Positions 51,214 to 60,008 of a DNA stretch of 64,000 nucleotides are shown here, piece after piece. A program made the position numbers and the translations under genes. Positions within the stretch are counted from its first letter, which is position 1, and every line of letters begins with the position of its first letter. The notes under the pieces were generated by a model. It was not told where the DNA came from. It was given only the letters and a program-made list of their open reading frames with translations, and searched no databases. The stretch covers positions 1 to 64,000 of the forward strand of contig JABSOI010000020.1 in assembly GCA_013216015.1 (NCBI GenBank). Reading direction: 5' to 3'. The DNA comes from Alteromonadaceae bacterium (GTDB lineage Bacteria; Pseudomonadota; Gammaproteobacteria; Enterobacterales; Alteromonadaceae).

Positions 51214-52638
51214 TTATGACGTTATTTGATGATAGATCTGATTAAAATACGAAGCGATCTCAGTCAATGAATCATCGGTAAGGTTTGCTTGATGAGTGAC
51301 GACACGAATAAAATAAGGTGAACCGTTAAAATTCGAGTGATTTATATATATTTTTTTATCCGTAACAATTTTGTCATAAATTGCTAAATTAAGTTCAGAT
51401 ATTTGTTTTTGTTCAGTCATAGAGTAATCTGAAATCTGTTTTCTCTTCGTAAAATTGATGGGTAAATACCAAAAACACAAATTAAAATAACTGGGTTCAA
51501 CTAAGTGAACAATATGAGTATTATCTAACTGAGCGCGTAAAAATTTAGCATTATGATAGTAGCGTTTGATCTGTGATTGATAGTAACTTATCCCTCTGCT
51601 TTTTATCATTAACCAGAGTTTAAATGCATAGGGCTCTCTGGAGCACTGCAATGATTTCAAGCCTAAATTGAAATGTGTATTTTGACGATTATTAAATAAA
51701 TAATTGGCTTTATCTGATAATGCAGAGTTCGGCAATACGGATGTATCTCTTACCATTAATGCAGAGCAGAGCAAGGGTGCAGAAAGAATTTTATGAAAAT
51801 CTAAAGTCACTGAATCCGACAGAGATGCTATTTTTCGGAACTGCTCAGCATGTTCCGAAAAAAATACCGCGCCTCCCCAAGCTGCATCAATGTGTATCCA
51901 AGGGTAAACGTGTTGTAATTTAAAGGTTTTATTTATTTCTTCTAGTGGATCAAATTTCCCTTGATTGGTTGTTCCATACATACAACAAAAATAAGTAAGC
52001 TCTAATTCTTGCTCCTTTATTGATTCAATTAACTCGGTAAGATGTTCAAGATCAACGACACCATTATTTGCAGTTCTCACCCTAAAGACATGTTCAACGC
52101 CACATGTGCTAATTGCGTTATCAATAGAGTAATGGGTGTGATCAGAAATAATTGTTGCTGCTTGATGGCGTTGCCCCTTACATTGACGCAGTGCCAGAAC
52201 TAAACTATGTAAATTACACATCGTCCCACCTGGATAGAAAATTCCATCTCCTTCAGGATAGCCGACGAGATGTTTCATCATTTCAATTAATTCGATTTCA
52301 CAGTGGGTGAATATTGGGGAACACTCCTCTGTGTGAAGATTCGAATTTAGATAATTGGCGATAAGATCACCGTACACACCGATGGGATCTGGGTAAGAAA
52401 ATAAATATTTAAGGTTGGCTGGGCTGTATGTACTTGGGGTGATTTCAATTGCTAGTTGAGTGAATTCTTTAAGCTGGGCTAATTTATCAGCTTCATTACA
52501 TAGCTCTAGTCCATTGAGTAGATCTAAGCAACGAGTAATATCTATGTGTGGTAAATCGTCTTTATAAATTTGAGCTGTGCTACGTTGTGCAAAATAATCA
52601 GTCAGTTCTATCGCAGGGTTTTCTTTATTTGTTATCAT
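51214..52638 (-). CDS. PLP-dependent group II decarboxylase
   Basis: 474 residues of the aspartate/glutamate/tyrosine decarboxylase superfamily. PLP-binding motifs: GIFYPGGTMCNLHSLVLALR near 138-157, HIDAAWGGAVFF near 250, and the Lys in DFHKILSAPLLCSALMV near 282. The C-terminal domain is complete. Substrate class cannot be told between aspartate, glutamate, cysteine-sulfinate and diaminobutyrate. With a sulfotransferase downstream on the same strand (205 bp), it could supply an amine that is later sulfated or acylated. The start ATG at 52638 lacks a strong ribosome-binding site (TGGAAAT upstream). Confidence 0.87.
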   Translation of the reverse strand: MITNKENPAIELTDYFAQRSTAQIYKDDLPHIDITRCLDLLNGLELCNEADKLAQLKEFTQLAIEITPSTYSPANLKYLFSYPDPIGVYGDLIANYLNSNLHTEECSPIFTHCEIELIEMMKHLVGYPEGDGIFYPGGTMCNLHSLVLALRQCKGQRHQAATIISDHTHYSIDNAISTCGVEHVFRVRTANNGVVDLEHLTELIESIKEQELELTYFCCMYGTTNQGKFDPLEEINKTFKLQHVYPWIHIDAAWGGAVFFSEHAEQFRKIASLSDSVTLDFHKILSAPLLCSALMVRDTSVLPNSALSDKANYLFNNRQNTHFNLGLKSLQCSREPYAFKLWLMIKSRGISYYQSQIKRYYHNAKFLRAQLDNTHIVHLVEPSYFNLCFWYLPINFTKRKQISDYSMTEQKQISELNLAIYDKIVTDKKIYINHSNFNGSPYFIRVVTHQANLTDDSLTEIASYFNQIYHQITS

Positions 52639-52683
52639 GGTATTTCCATTACGCTGCTTATGTTTACATTCTAAAAAATGAAA

Positions 52684-53172
52684 CTATGTTAATCTTTCAT
52701 CTTTATCCCTAACTTGTTCATCGTCAGCACAATATGGTTCAAGTGCTTTGTCTCCTGAAACAGCATATGCTTTGTCATTGTCAAGCCATTTTTTTAATGA
52801 CAATAATGAAATTGAATCTTGAAATTCATTATCTTTATCTTTGTTGAACGGAGGTTTTCTAGTGAAATACCTGTCTAAAATATCTTCACCATCAATTTCT
52901 TGTTTATCTAATTATCAACATAGATAACATTACCCTCTAACATTAACTATCTCGTCAGTATTTACAACCTTTTCTTCCGCCTCTTTTGCTTTAGCGTTAG
53001 CTAAGTTCGGGTCTGTAGGTAATACGTGTAATTTGTTATCACATCTCTTTTCTGATGACTTTTTCTCCATCTCCACGTCATACTTTGATCTATCTTTAGA
53101 GTATGCCCGTTTGATTGTATGATAGACCGCTATCAGATAGCGATAGATCAATCTAAATGATAGCATTACCAT
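52684..53172 (-). pseudogene. Broken gene of unknown function in two in-frame pieces
   Basis: Piece one (53172-52930, 80 codons) opens with a membrane-like stretch MVMLSFRLIYRYLIAVYHTI, followed by a charged tail (AKAKEAEEKVVNTDEIVNVRG). Piece two (52911-52684) is in the same frame after TAA, TGA and TAA codons and reads KQEIDGEDILDRYF, SLKKWLDNDKAYAV, EPYCADDEQVRDKD. No family is recognised. The clustered stops indicate decay. It adjoins the wrecked hipBA region. Confidence 0.35.
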
Positions 53173-53330
53173 AAAGATCCTAAATGATAGATTATTACGT
53201 CGAACAAAAAAACCAATCTTCTAGTCTGATGTAAATATTTCAAAAACACCACTCTAAATTGTCACAAAGTAATAATTAATATTTTTAGACTCCGCTAGAA
53301 TAAAGGGCTTCAAGAGGGATTTCCTAGGTA

Positions 53331-53541
53331 TAACAAGAAGTACATCTTTTCCACACGCATATTCCATACGAATATCCGCAACATCTATACCCGCCAAGGA
53401 GGCGAGTTTCATGGCTACATACTCAGATTTAACTACATCGTAAGTATCATTTGATGCCGAACTTTAGCGATATAGTTCGCATCCACAGCGGTAATCGTCT
53501 CTTTAGGACGTGCCCCTCCAATACTTGAACCATGAAAAAGT
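53331..53541 (-). pseudogene. hipA: hipA kinase, downstream fragment
   Basis: Continues the hipA reading beyond the inserted IS: HGSSIGGARPKETITAVDANYI with the GGARPK loop, a frameshift near 53460, then NDTYDVVKSEYVAMKLAS and AGIDVADIRMEYACGKDVLL. The kinase core that should follow, including the catalytic Asp, is absent, so the gene is truncated here. Family HipA, a serine/threonine kinase toxin that in E. coli phosphorylates GltX. Confidence 0.82.
53534..53541. repeat. Target-site duplication, left
   Basis: GAAAAAGT directly abuts the left IS end and is repeated at 54581-54588. The eight-base length is that of IS1595-family insertions. Confidence 0.85.
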
Positions 53542-54580
53542 GGCTCTGTTCCATCAAATTGTTGTCTATACTAATAAGTGTACGTAACTTGCTGAGATTA
53601 AAGGTAATGAAGACAAAATTATTTATAGGTAAACTTAACCAGATAACAAAGACACTTTTATCCATGACACCAGCTCAAAGAGAGGTAGTTCACCAGTCAA
53701 TACAGGTATCAGATAGCGAAATTTCGATGAATGAGATAATTCAACCACTTTTCGATGTTTCAGCAGAGTGTCCACATTGTCATTCTTGTCATTTGAAAAG
53801 ATGGGGAAAATCGGGAGTAATACAAAGATATCGCTGCAACGATTGCTTCAAGACCTTTAATAATAAGACTAACACCCCTTTAGCAAAGTTACATAAATCT
53901 CATCTTTGGGAGGAATATGCACGTTGTATGGTTTTGAAATTAACCCTAAGAGAAGCCGCCTCTATTTGTAATATAAACCTTAAGACTGCATTTTTATGGC
54001 GTCACCGCTTTCTTATAGCACAATAGGGATAAAATCAGGATAAACTCTCAGGTATTATCGAGGTAGACGAGTTTTTTCTTGCCCATTCAGAAAAGGGTAA
54101 TAAAAATCTACCTAGCGATAAAAATGCAAGAAAACGAGGCGGTAATATTGATAAAAGAACTAAAGATGGGTAAGTCACCGTTCTCCTTTCAATAGACCGT
54201 AGTAACCATATGATAAACCCTATTTTATCTTCCGATAATGCCATTGAAATATCATCAAACCTAGCGCCTTGTTTGACCGAAAACTCTGTTTTATGTAGTG
54301 ATGGTGCTTGGCCTTATGTGACCATTGCAGAAGAAGTTAATTGTGATCATAAACGCTTAGTTAATGACAAGGATCGAGTATTAGATAAGGTTTATCACAT
54401 TCAAACAGTTAATGGTGCTATCGCCCATTTCAAAAGCTGGGTTAACGGAAAAATGAAAGGTGTAGCAACAAAGTATTTAGCTAATTATCTCGCTTGGTTT
54501 AAAGAAAGTAGTGCAAAGCTGGATTTTCAACAAATATTGGTTGCTGCATATGGAGGACAACAGTATTATGGAACATAGCC
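53542..54580 (+). mobile_element. IS1595-type insertion sequence, 1039 bp, decayed
   Basis: Ends GGCTCTGTTCCAT and ATGGAACATAGCC are inverted repeats with one mismatch. Flanked by the 8-bp duplication GAAAAAGT. Inserted in hipA, which it splits. Carries one transposase gene with three in-frame stops, so it cannot move by itself. Confidence 0.9.
53607..54578 (+). pseudogene. IS1595-family transposase with three in-frame stop codons
   Basis: One frame runs from the ATG at 53607 (AAGG upstream) to a TAG at 54576 but is cut by TAG at 54024, TAA at 54030 and TAA at 54168. Before the first stop is the zinc ribbon CPHCHSCHLKRWGKSGVIQ plus RYRCNDC and the RHRFLIAQ helix. After it comes IIEVDEFFLAHSEKGNKN with the first catalytic Asp and SVLCSDGAWPYVTIA with the second. 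Two of the stops fit C-to-T changes of Gln codons. No frameshift is needed to read it end to end. Confidence 0.88.
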
Positions 54581-54588
54581 GAAAAAGT
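54581..54588. repeat. Target-site duplication, right
   Basis: GAAAAAGT, identical to 53534-53541. Confidence 0.85.
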
Positions 54589-55084
54589 GCATTCTCAAGT
54601 TCATCAGGTATCCTCACACCTTCTCCAACTAGTTTAGTCGCTTATATAGGTCATCAAGACTAGCTTCGGCCTGTCTTGGAATATACGCGCTACTGGAGAC
54701 CTGAAAGTCCAGTGAACCAATTCTATCTGAGCTTGAATTCATTAAGTATGTCATTTCAGATAAAACAATATCTCTGTAGCCATCACCCTTTGCTTTATCT
54801 GCATCTGTAGCCAATCTTGTGTTAATTACCCTTCTTCCCCATGCATCAGGAGATGCATCCCTTAAAGATGGAAAGTTAACCATTCCAAGCGGAGGTTCTT
54901 TTTTCCCAATTTCCAGGGGCAGCTCTGAATGATAAATGGGTTCTCGATTTTTTCGTTCTAAGTATGAACGACCATAATTAAATGACTGGATATTTGTGAC
55001 AGGGTCAACTTCTAATAAACTTGCTACAACTGGCTCAATGCTTCCGCTAAGCCATTTCCAAACATAACAGCTAGAAATCGTCAT
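54581..55084 (-). pseudogene. hipA: hipA kinase, upstream fragment
   Basis: Starts at 55084 overlapping hipB by 14 bp. It holds the N-terminal HipA domains: FNYGRSYLERKNREPIYHSE, MVNFPSLRDASPDAWGRRVI near 70-89 and SDRIGSLDFQ near 120. A frameshift after DLYKRLN (near 54629) shifts to KLVGEGVRIPDELENALF, which leads directly into the IS insertion site. So hipA was damaged by frameshifts, an IS and a 3-prime deletion. Confidence 0.85.
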
Positions 55085-55391
55085 TTATTCTATCCTGTTT
55101 TTTTGTTACGCGTTTTGGTAGTAATGCTTCTATAGCTTTAGTTTTAGATATTGCAATAGTAAATCTTCCTTGATCAGCTTCAAATAACTGAACACCTAAT
55201 ATATGTGCAGCCTCAAAGTAAGTCCCCACAGATACCGTTGGTGAACCACTTAGTAAGCTTTTTATTGTAGGGAATGAAGCCCCTAACCTGCTCCCAAGTT
55301 CCTTAATGCTTAACTTTTTTTGTTTTCTGCTAATTTCAAGTAATGTAGCAAAATGTTTAAGCGCAGCATTTGTTTGTGTGCTCACACGCAT
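55071..55391 (-). CDS. hipB: HipB-like XRE-family antitoxin
   Basis: 106 residues with a helix-turn-helix at about 12-70: LLEISRKQKKLSIKELGSRL then ASFPTIKSLLSGSP. It pairs with hipA just downstream (14-bp overlap). With the toxin destroyed, this antitoxin is orphaned, yet its frame is intact. Two large palindromes in the 160 bp upstream may be its operators. Confidence 0.85.
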   Translation of the reverse strand: MRVSTQTNAALKHFATLLEISRKQKKLSIKELGSRLGASFPTIKSLLSGSPTVSVGTYFEAAHILGVQLFEADQGRFTIAISKTKAIEALLPKRVTKKQDRINDDF

Positions 55392-55403
55392 AATGACACC
55401 ATA

Positions 55404-55454
55404 GTTAAAATAAAGTTGAACTAAGCCGCGCTTAGCTCAAATATATTTTAACTT
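55404..55454. repeat. GAGCTAAG-type extended palindrome, copy 2 of 3
   Basis: About 51 bp: outer arms AGTTAAAATA/TATTTTAACT and core TTGAACTAAG/CTTAGCTCAA. It starts 13 bp upstream of the hipB start codon, where a HipB operator would be expected. Confidence 0.75.
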
Positions 55455-55504
55455 TAGCATCACAAAATGATTATGTCCAAATTTATACATTCATACTTAG
55501 CAAA

Positions 55505-55555
55505 GTTAAAATATAAGTGAGCTAAGGCCTCCTTAACTCAATTATATTTTAACTT
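55505..55555. repeat. GAGCTAAG-type extended palindrome, copy 3 of 3
   Basis: About 51 bp: outer arms AGTTAAAATATAA/TTATATTTTAACT and core TGAGCTAAGG/CCTTAACTCA. 101 bp from copy 2. The same palindrome is found at 36664. Confidence 0.75.
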
Positions 55556-55878
55556 TAGCCGTTTATTGCGATTCATATCTATTCTATCTATATAATGCAG
55601 ATAATCCGAATTTAGGTAGCTAAAATCCGCGATAAAACATCAATTTATTATAGTGTTAACTAAACTGTAATTATCAAATCTGTTATAACAATTATTGGTT
55701 TTATGCAGTTTAAATATATATCGAAGCTATATTAGAGAGGGTGTGTAACTTTACCAAAATAAATAAGCCCCTTAGAACTTTACAGTTAAAAGAGGCATTA
55801 ATATCATCAACTTGTTTTAAAGAAATATATTCAACTTTAAACCTAATACAAGCCGACATTTATTTCTTTATGTAACCA
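55556..55878. other. Gene-free region, nothing recognised
   Basis: About 320 bp of AT-rich DNA between the hipB operators and the end of ssb. No gene or clear structure is seen. Confidence 0.5.
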
Positions 55879-56601
55879 TTAAAACGGAATATCATCATCA
55901 AAATCAATCGTTGGCTCTTGAGGATTTACCTTAGGAGCTTGTTGTTGATTTTGTTGTCCAAAACCAGACGACATAGGTGCCGCTTGTTGCTGTTGTGGTT
56001 GCTGTGATGGCTGTGATGGTTGTGATGACTGTGATGACTGTGATGGCTGTGATGGCTGAGAATAACCACCTTGCTGTTGAGTTGCATTATTATACTGCTG
56101 TTGCGCTGGTTTTTGCTGGAAGCCACTTTGCTGTTGCTGACCTTGACCAGAAAAACCGCCTTGCTGCGCTTGCCCAGAGAAACCACCTTGTTGTTGAGGT
56201 TCCTGGTGAGGCATTTGCTGAGAAAAACCTCCAGCTGACTGTCCGCCACCTTGACCACGAGAATCTAACATTTGCATTGTACCGTTAAAACCTTGTACAA
56301 CAATCTCGGTAGTATATTGATCCTGGCCTTGTTGGTTCTGCCATTTACGGGTTTGCAATGAACCTTCAATATAAACCTTTGAACCTTTTTTCAGGTATTC
56401 GCCCGCTATTTCAGCTATTTTTCCGAACATAGCAACACGATGCCATTCGGTTTTTTCTTTTTGCTCGCCTGTTTGCTTATCTTTCCAGCTCTCAGACGTC
56501 GCGATAGTTAAATTAGCAACCGCCCCTCCATTAGGCATAAAACGAACCTCGGGGTCTTTCCCTAAATTTCCCAAAATAATTACTTTATTAACACCAGCCA
56601 T
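55879..56601 (-). CDS. ssb: Single-stranded DNA-binding protein
   Basis: 240 residues. OB-fold domain 1-110: [66 protein letters not shown] long Gln/Gly/Ser-rich linker follows (about 115-225) with GGFSGQ and [10 protein letters not shown] repeats. The C-terminus is DFDDDIPF, the acidic tip that binds partner repair proteins. The linker is longer than in E. coli (177-residue protein) and made of tandem codon repeats, as in many marine Alteromonadales. Monocistronic; the start ATG follows AGGATTTTTTC. Confidence 0.97.
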   Translation of the reverse strand: MAGVNKVIILGNLGKDPEVRFMPNGGAVANLTIATSESWKDKQTGEQKEKTEWHRVAMFGKIAEIAGEYLKKGSKVYIEGSLQTRKWQNQQGQDQYTTEIVVQGFNGTMQMLDSRGQGGGQSAGGFSQQMPHQEPQQQGGFSGQAQQGGFSGQGQQQQSGFQQKPAQQQYNNATQQQGGYSQPSQPSQSSQSSQPSQPSQQPQQQQAAPMSSGFGQQNQQQAPKVNPQEPTIDFDDDIPF

Positions 56602-56916
56602 GAAAAAATCCTATAAATTGCAGTAAACAAATATTACTGACTATGCATATTAATTATGCACGTAAACATTTTAAATTTTAATACAAAGATTCTATAACAA
56701 TCTATAAAAATAATCGCTCTTTTTTAATGTCATTTTAGTTAAAAATGGAATTTTATATTACGTTTTCTTATTCTTTAATCGTAAAACATAACCTTGAAGG
56801 AAATTAACACCAGACAAAACCTGCGCTTAAAAAAATGTTCAGGTTCCTATGGCATAAAATCTGCTTACTTACAGTTATTAAAATAAACGTCAAAATTTTG
56901 AACTGCGGAGCCGTCT
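56602..56916. other. Divergent intergenic region, nothing recognised
   Basis: 315 bp upstream of ssb and of the DUF2726 gene, AT-rich. It must hold both promoters; none could be assigned. No LexA box was seen. Confidence 0.45.
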
Positions 56917-57546
56917 ATGGAACTTATTCTATTTGCTATGATCATCCTTATCGTTATTGTCACTTTGTTGGCTACTCGCTTAAACGATAATAGCTTTCCA
57001 TTTCCTTTCGATCAAAAAACAACCATATTCACCCCGGCAGAGAAAAATTTTCAAAACCTGGTAGAACAAGCAATGGGGCCAAAGTTTCGCGTAATTAACC
57101 GGGTAAAATTATCTGACGTGGTTACTATTCGAAATGGTGTTTCTAATAGAGCAAGTCAAAGTGCAGCGACTAACGCAGAAAAAAAATATCTGGATTTTGT
57201 GATTTGTGATCGCAACAGCATGAAGTTACTCGGTGCAATTGATTTAGTAGATACTAAAGGCAAAGGTTACAAAATTAAAAAAGACTGGTTTGTTAGTGGT
57301 GCCCTGGAAGCAGCCCTCATTCCACATATTCGAATTAAAGTTAAAACCAGTTATAGTGTTGAAGAAATTAGAACTTGTATTAACAGACGCTTATTGGGTA
57401 ATAAAGGTCCGGCACCAAAAATGGCAGGAAAAATAATACCTGCTCCAATGATAAAAGCAAGACCTAGAAATGTTGGTGTAGTGCCAAGCGCAAACACCTC
57501 TCACCAACCACAAATTTCGTCACCGCAAGCAGCATTACCGCATTAG
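56917..57546 (+). CDS. DUF2726-domain membrane-anchored protein
   Basis: 209 residues. One N-terminal membrane helix (ILFAMIILIVIVTLLAT), then a DUF2726 domain at about 40-160: FTPAEKNFQNLVEQAMGP, VFRVINRVKLSDVV-like strand, KKYLDFVICDRNSMKLLGAIDLVD near 88-112 and the helical end. This domain shares the nuclease-like core of restriction-endonuclease-type folds in the wider family. The C-terminus is Pro/Ala-rich. Function unknown in bacteria. Its own promoter region precedes it; the next gene begins 171 bp later. Confidence 0.75.
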   Translation: MELILFAMIILIVIVTLLATRLNDNSFPFPFDQKTTIFTPAEKNFQNLVEQAMGPKFRVINRVKLSDVVTIRNGVSNRASQSAATNAEKKYLDFVICDRNSMKLLGAIDLVDTKGKGYKIKKDWFVSGALEAALIPHIRIKVKTSYSVEEIRTCINRRLLGNKGPAPKMAGKIIPAPMIKARPRNVGVVPSANTSHQPQISSPQAALPH

Positions 57547-57717
57547 GTAAACATAGGGTACAAAACACGGGTACTTAGGTGCCCTATTTCTTGACTGCCA
57601 ACAATTGTTGTTGAAAAATAAGACCCGTTTTCCCATATCAAAGTTTAGTTTCGAAATAATCCCGGGCAAGTTATAATCCTGCAATAAAATTTAAAAAATC
57701 AGTTATTAGGAAAAACA

Positions 57718-58449
57718 ATGAAAGCAGGTATTATTGGTGCAATGGAACCGGAAGTAGCCATTTTAAAAGCCAAATTGGAAAATTGTCAAACTAGCCAACA
57801 TGCAGGTTACGTATTCCACCAGGGTCAGTTAGAAGGCACAAACGTTGTCATTGTACAATCTGGCATTGGTAAAGTTGCTGCGGCATTGGCCACGGCTGTA
57901 CTAATAGAAAGATTTCAGCCTGACTATATAGTAAATACCGGTTCAGCAGGTGGATTTGATCAATCATTAAAAGTAGGTGATATTGTAATAAGTTCTGAAG
58001 TTCGTTATCACGATGTCGATCTTACTGTTTTCGGTTATGAAATTGGACAATTACCCGCAAACCCCCCAGCTTATATTCCACACCCAATGCTGGTTGAATC
58101 AGCGAAAGCAGGTATTAAATCATTAACCAGCAACAATGATACTAATACAAGCATTCAGACATTGGTTGGGCTTATCACCACAGGTGATACTTTTATGACT
58201 GCTGACGATGATATTGCTAAAGCCCGAAAGAATTTCCCGACAATGGCAGCTGTAGAAATGGAAGGTGCCGCTATCGCACAGACATGTCATCAGTTTAATA
58301 TACCTTTTGTTGTGATCCGCTCAATGTCTGATATTGCAGGAAAAGAATCACCCACATCTTTTGAAGCCTATTTAGAAACAGCTTCTGTGAATTCTTCTCA
58401 GCTAGTAATAAATATGCTGAATGATTTAAAAAATAAAAAACTGAGTTAA
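57718..58449 (+). CDS. mtnN: 5-prime-methylthioadenosine/S-adenosylhomocysteine nucleosidase
   Basis: 243 residues. Hydrolyses MTA and SAH to adenine and a thioribose, recycling methyl-donor by-products and feeding autoinducer-2 synthesis. Signatures: MKAGIIGAMEPEVAILK at the start, VNTGSAGGFD near 78, VGLITTGDTFMTADDD near 148, VEMEGAAIAQTCHQF with the substrate-binding Met-Glu near 180 and RSMSDIAGKESPTSF with the catalytic Asp near 204. AGGAAA precedes the ATG. It is followed by a CobD/CbiB-like gene 50 bp on, an order common in Shewanella and relatives. Confidence 0.97.
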   Translation: MKAGIIGAMEPEVAILKAKLENCQTSQHAGYVFHQGQLEGTNVVIVQSGIGKVAAALATAVLIERFQPDYIVNTGSAGGFDQSLKVGDIVISSEVRYHDVDLTVFGYEIGQLPANPPAYIPHPMLVESAKAGIKSLTSNNDTNTSIQTLVGLITTGDTFMTADDDIAKARKNFPTMAAVEMEGAAIAQTCHQFNIPFVVIRSMSDIAGKESPTSFEAYLETASVNSSQLVINMLNDLKNKKLS

Positions 58450-58499
58450 TCCTTAGCTTAGTGATCAACCATGCACTTAACTAACCATGGAAAGAGTTA

Positions 58500-59459
58500 A
58501 TGATGAATTTACCAGAACTTAATACCTTTAGTTATTCAGTCACTATTTTGCTGAGTGTTATTCTGGTAAAAGCATTGATATCAAGCTTTCACATTCATGA
58601 ACCATTAACATTTTTTCGATTTTACTGTGATCGACTTGCCGATAAAGTTAGCAAAACTTCCAGCAGTAAATCACAGCAAAGCATTTCAGGCTTGGTTTCC
58701 ATTATTGTCAGCCTTGCCCCTTTATTGATTATAATTTGGTTATTTGAAGCCTTTGTAACAGTAAAGTGGCTATGGCAAAGTATGTTACTTTATATTGCTG
58801 TCGGCGGATTTGGACTTACTAGTCGCACCAAAAATATAGCGATAGCATTAACCGCTAATCAAAAATATCTCGCCAAGCAAACCATTCAACCACTGGTATT
58901 AAGAGATACCTCGTCACTTTCAAATATGGGCATCAGTAAAACCTGTATCGAAATGCAACTATTACAAACGTTACAGCAAGGTTTTATTGTTTGCTTTTAT
59001 TTTTTGATTGCCGGCCCTTTAGCCGCGTTAACTTATCGGTTATTGCTGGAAATGCACTATAGCTGGAATGTAAAATGCGAACGTTTTGCTTTTTTTGGCG
59101 CCCATTGCAAACAAATAGTGAGTATATTGCAATGGCTGCCTGTACGACTATTCACCCTTATTTTATTATTCGGATCATTAGGGAAAAATTTTATTTTGTT
59201 TTGGCGTTTGATCCAAAAACATATTTTAAAATTGAATAACGATGTACTGCTTCATTGCCTAGCTTTAAATTTAGGTATAAGACTAGGTGGTGTTGCTATG
59301 TATGACGGAATAAAGCTACGTAGAACAGCATTCAACGACCAAGCAAAACAACCGGAACCATCAGACATAATTTACGCTTCCAGACATATTAAACAAGTAC
59401 TCATTACCAGCCTGACTTGCTTAATTTTGTCTGCAGTTTTATTGCAATCATTGAACTAA
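58500..59459 (+). CDS. CobD/CbiB-like integral membrane protein
   Basis: 319 residues with several membrane segments (LVSIIVSLAPLLIIIWLF, LQQGFIVCFYFLIAGPLAALTYRLL). The pattern fits the CobD/CbiB (adenosylcobinamide-phosphate synthase) and AmpE-related family: LTANQKYLAKQTIQPLVLRDTS near 118 with LSNMGISKTCIEMQLLQ after it, and YRLLLEMHYSWN near 183; the C-terminal GIRLGGVAMYDGIKLRR resembles the CbiB end. No cobalamin genes are near, so it may not work in B12 synthesis; a membrane role related to AmpE is the alternative. The start is the ATG at 58500 or the next ATG three bases on. Confidence 0.7.
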   Translation: MMNLPELNTFSYSVTILLSVILVKALISSFHIHEPLTFFRFYCDRLADKVSKTSSSKSQQSISGLVSIIVSLAPLLIIIWLFEAFVTVKWLWQSMLLYIAVGGFGLTSRTKNIAIALTANQKYLAKQTIQPLVLRDTSSLSNMGISKTCIEMQLLQTLQQGFIVCFYFLIAGPLAALTYRLLLEMHYSWNVKCERFAFFGAHCKQIVSILQWLPVRLFTLILLFGSLGKNFILFWRLIQKHILKLNNDVLLHCLALNLGIRLGGVAMYDGIKLRRTAFNDQAKQPEPSDIIYASRHIKQVLITSLTCLILSAVLLQSLN

Positions 59460-59543
59460 TTCGAAACATTTAGAAATTATCTAATTACTAGATTAATGAT
59501 AAAGGTAGTACAATGTGATTATCATCTTTTAAAAACGGAGAAT

Positions 59544-59954
59544 ATGGTGTTTAAAATTAAATCTATGATAATGTTAGTGACTATAATTCTTAGTACAGCA
59601 ATATCCGGCTTGGTATTTGCTGCAAATACACCAGAAATGTCTCAAGCACAACTGATACAACATCTATCCACAGCACCAACTGAAGTAATAGTTTTAGATG
59701 TTCGCTCTAAAAAAGAATTTGATCTAGGACATATAAAAGGCGCCATAAATATCAGCTATGATCGAATAAAAGAAAATCTAACAAAATTAACGCAATACAA
59801 AGATAAAACAATGGTCGTTTATTGTCGTTCCGGTCGTCGGGCTGGCGTGGCGGAAACAATTTTGGCTGAGAATGGCTTTAATAAAGTACGTCATTTAACG
59901 GGTGACATGAATGCCTGGCAAGCAGCTGAATTACCGACAGTAACTTCCCATTAA
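59544..59954 (+). CDS. Periplasmic rhodanese-like sulfurtransferase (PspE type)
   Basis: 136 residues from the ATG at 59544 (CGGAG upstream); an earlier in-frame ATG would add 16 residues ahead of the signal peptide. The signal peptide is IMLVTIILSTAISGLVFAAN. The single rhodanese domain has the entry strand VIVLDVRSKKEFDLGHIKGA near 52-71 and the active-site Cys in VVYCRSGRRAGVAE near 95. It transfers sulfane sulfur in the periplasm. It ends at a bidirectional terminator shared with efp. Confidence 0.88.
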   Translation: MVFKIKSMIMLVTIILSTAISGLVFAANTPEMSQAQLIQHLSTAPTEVIVLDVRSKKEFDLGHIKGAINISYDRIKENLTKLTQYKDKTMVVYCRSGRRAGVAETILAENGFNKVRHLTGDMNAWQAAELPTVTSH

Positions 59955-59961
59955 TTTTTTA

Positions 59962-59998
59962 AAAAAAGCCACTGTATGTAGTTTGCAATGGCTTTTTT
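59962..59998. terminator. Bidirectional rho-independent terminator
   Basis: AAAAAAGCCA pairs with TGGCTTTTTT around a 17-bp loop region, with A-runs and T-runs on either side. It serves the rhodanese gene (plus) and efp (minus), which converge here. Confidence 0.85.
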
Positions 59999-60008
59999 AT
60001 GAAATAAA

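Noticed and set aside
55392-55878. Possible LexA box in front of ssb or hipB
   Set aside because: No CTGT-N8-ACAG match was seen; the palindromes there have a different core.
55926-56288. Open frames opposite and in alternative frames to the ssb linker
   Set aside because: They are low-complexity shadows of the Gln/Ser-rich repeat codons of ssb.
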